Source: an uncultured Eubacterium sp.
GTDB lineage: Bacteria; Bacillota; Clostridia; Lachnospirales; Lachnospiraceae
Assembly: GCA_910586045.1 (NCBI GenBank)
Contig: CAJUIH010000021.1
Location: 1-36,720, forward strand
DNA: 36,720 bases
Direction of reading: 5' to 3'
Shown piece by piece: positions 32,269 through 36,720 of this stretch. The position numbers and the translations under genes are program-made. The notes under the pieces are model-generated. The model ran no database searches, was not told the DNA's origin, and worked only from the letters and a program-made list of their open reading frames with translations. Each line of letters opens with the position of its first letter. The stretch's first letter is position 1.

Positions 32269-33576
32269 ATGAATACTGCGTTACTTTGTGGTTTAATTAT
32301 ATTAGTTGTGCTGGCAGTGCTTTTACTGGCGGGAGTCCCAATCGCAGTCGCGCTTGGCATCTCCTCGGTATGTGCGATTCTGCCGGTAATGGATGCGGGG
32401 GTAGCGGTACTGACCGGGGCGCAGAGGATCTTTTCCGGCATATCCGTATTCAGCCTTTTGGCAATCCCGTTCTTTATCCTGGCAGGCAATCTGATGAATA
32501 AGGGCGGGATCGCGGTCCGCCTGATCAACCTTGCCAAAGTCGTGACCGGGCGCACACCGGGCGCTCTGGCACAAACCAATGTATTGGCGAATATGTTATT
32601 CGGCGCCATTTCCGGTTCCGGTACAGCGGCGGCATCCGCGATGGGTTCCATTATCGGGCCGATAGAAAAAGAAGAAGGGTATGATCCGAACTTTTCCGCG
32701 GCGGCCAATGTGGCGACGGCGCCGACCGGGCTGTTAATCCCGCCGAGCAACGTTATGATTACCTTTTCGCTGGTCAGCGGCGGTACGTCCGTAGCGGCCC
32801 TTTTTATGGCGGGCTATATCCCGGGTATCTTGTGGGGGCTTGCGTGCATGATCGTGATTTTTTGTATCGCGAAAAAGAGGGGCTACCGCAGTTCGACTAC
32901 ATTTACAGCGAAAGAAAAATGGAATATTTTTCTTCAGGCCCTGCCGTGCCTGCTTTTGATTATTATTGTAATCGGCGGTATTATCGGCGGGATCTTTACC
33001 GCGACGGAAGGGTCGGTTGTGGCCGTAGTATACAGCCTGCTGCTGTCGCTGTTTGGCTATAAATCGATCAAGATCAAGGATCTGCCGCAGATTTTAAAAG
33101 ACAGCGCCGAGATGACGGGGATTATTATATTTCTGATCGGGGTCTCTTCCATTATGTCATGGGTTATGGCATTTACCAATATTCCGGCGTTAGTCTCCAG
33201 CGGCCTTTTGTCGATCAGCAACAACCGGTATGTGATCCTTTTGATGATCAATATTATCCTGCTGGTCGTCGGCACATTTATGGATATGACGCCTGCGTGC
33301 CTGATTTTCACGCCGATCTTCCTGCCGGTGTGCCAGTCGCTTGGAATGAATACCGTACATTTTGGCATTATGATGATTTTTAATCTTTGTATCGGCACAA
33401 TTACGCCTCCGGTAGGCACGACGCTGTTTGTCGGGGTCAAAGTAGGCGGGGTTAAAATCGAAACGGTAATAAAGCAGCTTTTGATATACTTTGCGGCGAT
33501 TTTTGCGGTGCTGCTGCTCGTAACGTATGTGCCGCAGATTTCGCTGTGGCTGCCGAGCCTGATGAAATATGTGTGA
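32269..33576 (+). CDS. dctM: TRAP transporter large permease, DctM family
   Basis: A 435-residue membrane protein with about a dozen hydrophobic segments; it catalyses Na+-driven import with DctP/DctQ. DctM signatures: FFILAGNLMNKGGIAVRLI, GRTPGALAQTNVLANMLFGAISGSGTAAASAMGSI, PTGLLIPPSNVMITFSL, GTFMDMTPACLIFTPIFLPV and IGTITPPVGTTLFVG. Length is usual (about 430). AAGGAG is well placed before the ATG. Last gene of the uxaB operon, with a strong terminator further downstream (33704-33750). Confidence 0.94.
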   Translation: MNTALLCGLIILVVLAVLLLAGVPIAVALGISSVCAILPVMDAGVAVLTGAQRIFSGISVFSLLAIPFFILAGNLMNKGGIAVRLINLAKVVTGRTPGALAQTNVLANMLFGAISGSGTAAASAMGSIIGPIEKEEGYDPNFSAAANVATAPTGLLIPPSNVMITFSLVSGGTSVAALFMAGYIPGILWGLACMIVIFCIAKKRGYRSSTTFTAKEKWNIFLQALPCLLLIIIVIGGIIGGIFTATEGSVVAVVYSLLLSLFGYKSIKIKDLPQILKDSAEMTGIIIFLIGVSSIMSWVMAFTNIPALVSSGLLSISNNRYVILLMINIILLVVGTFMDMTPACLIFTPIFLPVCQSLGMNTVHFGIMMIFNLCIGTITPPVGTTLFVGVKVGGVKIETVIKQLLIYFAAIFAVLLLVTYVPQISLWLPSLMKYV

Positions 33577-33640
33577 TAGAAAAACTAGACGGCCGTATTT
33601 GGCACAGGATCCAAAGAATATTGTATAGAAAATTCAATGA

Positions 33641-33665
33641 ATAACAATATACTGGAAAATGTTGT
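33641..33665 (-). repeat. 25-bp palindromic site, copy 1
   Basis: Its reverse complement matches 33929-33953 at 22 of 25 positions, including an unbroken AACATTTTCCAGTA core. Both copies are themselves near-palindromes (AACATTTT around a CCAGT centre). It lies 64 nt after the dctM stop, in front of the terminator. Two such sites about 260 nt apart suggest paired operator sites or ends of a small element. Confidence 0.6.
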
Positions 33666-33703
33666 CTGAAAGTATTTTATAGCAGTTTGATTTGTTTTGC
33701 AAC

Positions 33704-33750
33704 AAGAAAGAAAAAATTGGCGGATATTGCCGTTTTTTCTTTCTTTTTTT
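33704..33750 (+). terminator. Strong intrinsic terminator after the hexuronate operon
   Basis: A 13-bp perfect stem (AAGAAAGAAAAAA at 33704-33716 with TTTTTTCTTTCTT at 33733-33745) has a loop containing a GGC/GCC step and runs into T's to 33750. It ends the uxaB-uxaA-dctPQM transcript. The stem is also A/T symmetric, so it may work on both strands. Confidence 0.85.
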
Positions 33751-33883
33751 GCATATTTTTGTGGATCATTTCTAAAATTCTACAGATAATGATAAAGTCA
33801 CTTCGTTTTATTTTAGCTGTGCCGTCTGTGGGAATCCGTCTTCACACCGTCATTTACAGGCTTAGTATAAACATTGTTTTTTC

Positions 33884-33912
33884 TTGAGTTTACGCGGGAT
33901 TTAAGGCATAAA
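33884..33912 (+). promoter_or_regulatory. Possible promoter for the SDR gene
   Basis: TTGAGT (33884-33889) and CATAAA (33907-33912), 17 bp apart, each matching four or five consensus positions. The start point would fall around 33919, within the large hairpin, so a protein bound there would block transcription. Confidence 0.45.
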
Positions 33913-33971
33913 ACGATTGCTGTAATGCATAACATTTTCCAGTAAAATGTTATGCATTACAATGATCGTTT
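33911..33971. repeat. Large perfect hairpin containing palindromic site copy 2
   Basis: GTAATGCATAACATTTT (33922-33938) is the exact reverse complement of 33944-33960, with the loop CCAGT. Outside, AAACGAT (33911-33917) pairs with ATCGTTT (33965-33971). No T-run follows, so it is an unlikely terminator. The inner 25 bp (33929-33953) repeat the site at 33641-33665. Placed at the probable start of the SDR transcript. Confidence 0.7.
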
Positions 33972-34078
33972 GCCTGCCCGGATCGAAAGAATGAAAGAAA
34001 TAAGCGGGTCAACAGGAAAGAGAATCTATGGGCGGAACAAAGAGAAAAACAGGGAACCGGTGAGGGGGGGAGCAGTCT

Positions 34079-34972
34079 ATGTATGTAGTAATGGGAGCAG
34101 GCGGGACTTTAGGAAGTTGCTGCATCAAATCGGTATTGGAATTAACCAAGGAAAGAATCATTGCAACGGACAGGGATTTGGCGCAGGTTAAGGAACACGA
34201 GAGAATCGAGTGGATGGCCTGCGATGTGCGGGACGATTTTTTGACAGATCAGTTGATAGAAAAGCTTGCGGTTGGCGGGGAACCTGTCAAAGTGATTTAT
34301 TTGGCGGCTTTTTGTAAGCCGGATCAAGTACAGCAAGATCCGGACCTTGCATGGAATATCCATGTTGTTTGCCTGCATCAGGTGATCCATAAGCTGCGGC
34401 GGAAAAAAGACGTCAGGGTATTTTATATTTCGTCTGACCGAGTCTATGGGGAAAGCAGGAATCGGTATCATTATAAAGAAACCGATCCCTTACGGCCGGT
34501 CAGTTTTTATGGTTACTGCAGATGCGCTGCGGAGTCGCTGATTCTGCGCGCCGGGTATCATGTGATACGGTTTCCGTTTCTGGTTTCGTCAGCTTTGACG
34601 TACCAAGCGCATTTTTATGATCAGATTGTTGCGGCGGCACGCACAGGGGAGAGGATCATGCTGTATGAGGATGTGTTCCGGTCAGCGATCAGCTTTGACC
34701 ATGCGGCGGATCTTTTGGTACGGCTGATTGAGCAGGGGGATGCTCCGGCTGCTATTAATATCTGCGGGGATGATGACCTTTCGGACTATGATATCGGAAG
34801 AATGATCGCAATGCGCGAACGGCTGGACGCGACAAACATCATCCCCATCCAGGCGGCAGAATCCTGGTATGGATTTCCGGTGAAAAGGGCTGTGTCGGTT
34901 TTAATGGATAACCGGGTAATAAAGGGGATGCTGCGGCTTTCGCATATTGATATTTTCGCTCAGCCTGTGTAA
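34079..34972 (+). CDS. NAD(P)-dependent SDR/epimerase-like protein (RmlD/GalE type) with YxxxR
   Basis: A 297-residue extended SDR. It has the nucleotide loop MGAGGTLG (5-12), an acidic residue (Asp31, TDRD) at the end of the second strand favouring NAD(H), ACDVRD, and FYISSDRVYGES with the Ser/Thr site. The active-site segment reads YGYCR (Tyr144, Arg148) where YxxxK is expected, so Lys is replaced by Arg. This may change or reduce catalysis. Substrate-domain elements are present (HVIRFPFLVSS, INICGDD). Likely a sugar-nucleotide enzyme or a related NAD-binding protein. GGGGGGAG precedes the ATG. Single gene, 500 nt after dctM, behind the large hairpin. Confidence 0.82.
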   Translation: MYVVMGAGGTLGSCCIKSVLELTKERIIATDRDLAQVKEHERIEWMACDVRDDFLTDQLIEKLAVGGEPVKVIYLAAFCKPDQVQQDPDLAWNIHVVCLHQVIHKLRRKKDVRVFYISSDRVYGESRNRYHYKETDPLRPVSFYGYCRCAAESLILRAGYHVIRFPFLVSSALTYQAHFYDQIVAAARTGERIMLYEDVFRSAISFDHAADLLVRLIEQGDAPAAINICGDDDLSDYDIGRMIAMRERLDATNIIPIQAAESWYGFPVKRAVSVLMDNRVIKGMLRLSHIDIFAQPV

Positions 34973-35013
34973 AAAGTGTTTTTGTTGTAAGACAAGCATG
35001 CGGTTTTTTCTAC

Positions 35014-35042
35014 TATACAGCCAGCCCTGTTCGTGCTATAAT
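35014..35042 (+). promoter_or_regulatory. Sigma-A type promoter for the deacetylase gene
   Basis: TATACA (35014-35019) and a perfect TATAAT (35037-35042) with 17-bp spacing; the leader would be about 90 nt. The -35 is only a moderate match. Confidence 0.6.
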
Positions 35043-35137
35043 AGGTATGGCCAATCAGGAATCGAGAGATCATAGGCTGATCAGGGTTTATAAATCAAAA
35101 ATCTTATAGGGTAAATTTAAAGAGGAGTCAGCAAAAG

Positions 35138-36523
35138 ATGAAAAATGAAATGATGAAAAAAACAATGTATTCCGTAGCATGCGCTGTTATTATCGGCTTG
35201 TCTGTCAATGCGCTGGTCTATGGGAGCAATGCGCATGCAGCCCAAAAGGCGGTAGCGGCAGAACAAGAGCAGGCGGAACTTACACAAGACCCGGAAAATA
35301 ACGGGGGAAACGAAACAGGAGAAGACGCTGAAAATACGGATCACACGGAAAAAAACAAAGATGCCAAAACGGAAAAACTAAAAAAGCCGGTTCTGATCGC
35401 CGCATCCAAACCGGACGGCGTCATTAAATTGAAATGGCGCAAAGTCAGCGGCGCACAGACTTATGTGCTGATGCGCAGTACGCAAAAAGACAGCGGGTTT
35501 TCGCGCATTTATCAGACGTCGACAGGGGAGGCAAGTTATGAAGACAAGGGGCGTGAACAGGGACAGCCGTATTATTACCGCCTGATTGTGTATTCCAAAG
35601 GGAAAAAATCAAGCGCCCAAAGCAGGACGGTTAAAGGACGTTCATTCCAGCAGCCGCAGGTCACGCAGATTTCCAATGTATCGGGATCCCGCAGGCTGGT
35701 ACTGAACTGGAAGCCAGTCAAAGGCGCGGAAATTTACCAGGTCTTGCGCAAAAGCACTGACCACGCGCAATATGAGGTGGCAGGGACGGTAAAAGGGCAG
35801 AAAACGACTTTTACAGATAAAAACTGCAGCGGCGGAATCGTATATACGTATAAAGTATGCGCAAAAGACCGCAATGGCGGGAAAGGTACTTACAGTGAGG
35901 CGGCAAGCCAGATGGCGATCGACGCGGACCGCAAGATGATCGCCCTGACATATGACGACGGCCCGTCCGAACATACGCCGATTGTATTAAAAGCACTGAA
36001 AAAATACGATGCGCATGCCACATTTTTTGTAGTAGGAAATCGTGTAAGCCAGTTTGCGGACAGTTTAAAACAGGAAGCGGCATTAGGCTGTGAGATTGGA
36101 AACCATACCTATGCGCACAACAGCCTCGGGAAACTGAGCGCTGCGCAGGTACAGTCTGTGATTGCTAAGACCAACCAGATCGTCAAGCGGTATGCGGGCG
36201 TGGATATCCATATTCTGCGTCCGCCGGGCGGCGGCTATACATCGGCTACGCTCCAAGCGGCAGGTATGCCGGCTGTTTTATGGTCTGTGGACACGATGGA
36301 CTGGAAGACAAGGGATACGGCGGCGACGATCCGGTGCGTACAGCAGAAAGCGTATGACGGGTCCATTGTACTGATGCATGACCTGCATGCGCAAACGGCC
36401 TACGCGGCTGATGCGGTCATGAAATACTTAAAAGAACAGGGCTACCAGATGGTAACGGTCAGCGAGATGGCCGCGTACCGCGGCGGGATGCAGAATATAG
36501 GCGCGTATTCCCAGTTCCTCTGA
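35138..36523 (+). CDS. Secreted polysaccharide deacetylase (CE4) with Fn3-like repeats
   Basis: A 461-residue secreted enzyme removing N- or O-acetyl groups from a glycan such as peptidoglycan or chitin-like polymer. It begins with a signal/anchor segment (about 8-33, ending near AHA), then a polar Glu/Asn/Lys-rich linker (about 36-82), two fibronectin-III-like domains (about 84-170 and 172-262), and the NodB catalytic domain (about 265-450). Catalytic motifs are complete: TYDDGP, NHTYAH (metal His-x3-His), RPPGG, WSVDTMDW and VLMHDLH. AGAGGAG is about ten bases before ATG 35138; ATG 35150 is an alternative. Cell-wall modification is most likely; the substrate is inferred. Confidence 0.92.
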   Translation: MKNEMMKKTMYSVACAVIIGLSVNALVYGSNAHAAQKAVAAEQEQAELTQDPENNGGNETGEDAENTDHTEKNKDAKTEKLKKPVLIAASKPDGVIKLKWRKVSGAQTYVLMRSTQKDSGFSRIYQTSTGEASYEDKGREQGQPYYYRLIVYSKGKKSSAQSRTVKGRSFQQPQVTQISNVSGSRRLVLNWKPVKGAEIYQVLRKSTDHAQYEVAGTVKGQKTTFTDKNCSGGIVYTYKVCAKDRNGGKGTYSEAASQMAIDADRKMIALTYDDGPSEHTPIVLKALKKYDAHATFFVVGNRVSQFADSLKQEAALGCEIGNHTYAHNSLGKLSAAQVQSVIAKTNQIVKRYAGVDIHILRPPGGGYTSATLQAAGMPAVLWSVDTMDWKTRDTAATIRCVQQKAYDGSIVLMHDLHAQTAYAADAVMKYLKEQGYQMVTVSEMAAYRGGMQNIGAYSQFL

Positions 36524-36556
36524 TTGGGGCAGCCGCAAAGCCTTACCGGAACCGTT

Positions 36557-36718
36557 TCAGATAGGAGTTGCATTTTGGGCTGGCCGGACGCTGGGAGAGA
36601 CGGTTTGCCCGGCTTGCTGGCAGCCCTCCAGAATGGTAAGAATCCCTAAGTATTCTGCATCTACGTAGCGGCCTGCCCCGGTCGCGGCGCCTAGTTCGCC
36701 CTGGCCCCGCCAGCAGCT
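36557..36718 (-). CDS. C-terminal end of an unidentified reverse-strand gene (partial)
   Basis: An open frame running off the window edge ends with TGA at 36557-36559 and gives 53 residues with plausible composition (ELGAATGAGRYVDAEYLG, then ILTILEGC). I do not recognise the family. It is convergent with the deacetylase gene, leaving a 33-nt gap. Short length and lack of a start make it only a suggestion. Confidence 0.4.
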   Translation of the reverse strand, partial: SCWRGQGELGAATGAGRYVDAEYLGILTILEGCQQAGQTVSPSVRPAQNATPI

Positions 36719-36720
36719 AA

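Noticed and set aside
33687..33887. Small hydrophobic 66-codon frame after the hexuronate operon
   Set aside because: It runs through the strong terminator at 33704-33750 and has an AT-rich composition; no ribosome site is seen.
1..36720. CRISPR arrays, tRNA, rRNA, IS transposases, phage genes
   Set aside because: No regularly spaced repeats, cloverleaf-like genes, or transposase/phage proteins were seen anywhere in the window.

Overview
The window looks like chromosomal DNA of a Bacillota (Firmicutes) bacterium, most likely a gut Clostridia/Lachnospiraceae-type anaerobe. This rests on roughly even base composition, strong GGAGG-type ribosome binding sites, sigma-A style promoters, and the gene mix: DeoB/DeoC/PNP, KtrAB, a soluble hybrid kinase, UxaABC with a TRAP transporter, and a CE4 deacetylase. 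The placement is inferred from gene content; no rRNA or tRNA is present to confirm it.

Layout. (1) 27-4698: an M20 peptidase, an unrecognised reverse-strand gene, and a purine/deoxynucleoside salvage operon (punA-deoB-deoC) ending in a long hairpin repeat. (2) 4933-8434: an SPFH membrane protein coupled to a small ribbon-helix-helix protein, then a dCache methyl-accepting chemotaxis protein with a near-consensus promoter. (3) 8463-17807: the most interesting block, matching the 'biosynthetic module' described around tellurite-resistance (Ter) stress genes. It holds a PRTase-TRSP protein, a StiP/PELOTA protein, a TIM-barrel C-C bond lyase, a YceG-type module fused to a trypsin-like protease, a long YceG protein with two module copies, TelA, and a HAD phosphatase. 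No TerC or TerD gene is visible. (4) 17037-22172, reverse strand: ktrB-ktrA-hybrid histidine kinase-HAD, probably one transcription unit, so K+ uptake and signalling genes are joined to the HAD gene of the module. (5) 22381-24287: an AEC transporter and an unusual CMP-kinase-like protein with a ParB/Srx-like tail. (6) 24452-33576: a hexuronate regulon, with lacI-uxaC on the reverse strand diverging from uxaB-uxaA-dctP-dctQ-dctM on the forward strand. LacI-type palindromes lie at both promoters and both leaders look structured. (7) 33577-36720: a 25-bp palindromic site present twice, a strong terminator, a divergent SDR gene with a YxxxR motif, a two-Fn3 polysaccharide deacetylase, and the end of an unidentified reverse-strand gene.

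How the genes work together. UxaC, UxaB and UxaA convert galacturonate to 2-keto-3-deoxygluconate, with uptake presumably by the TRAP transporter; the KDG kinase and aldolase are not in this window. The salvage operon turns purine (deoxy)nucleosides into base plus pentose phosphate. In the Ter-like block, two phosphoribosyltransferase-type proteins, a C-C lyase and a phosphatase suggest synthesis of a nucleoside-like metabolite or RNA-linked product under stress. The YceG proteins, the protease and TelA would be partners of unknown role.

The best candidates for something undescribed are the YceG-protease fusion within this Ter-less module, the kinase-ParB/Srx-like fusion, a roughly 100-nt hairpin repeat family found twice, and the duplicated palindrome next to the SDR gene. 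No CRISPR array, IS transposase, tRNA or rRNA was seen.
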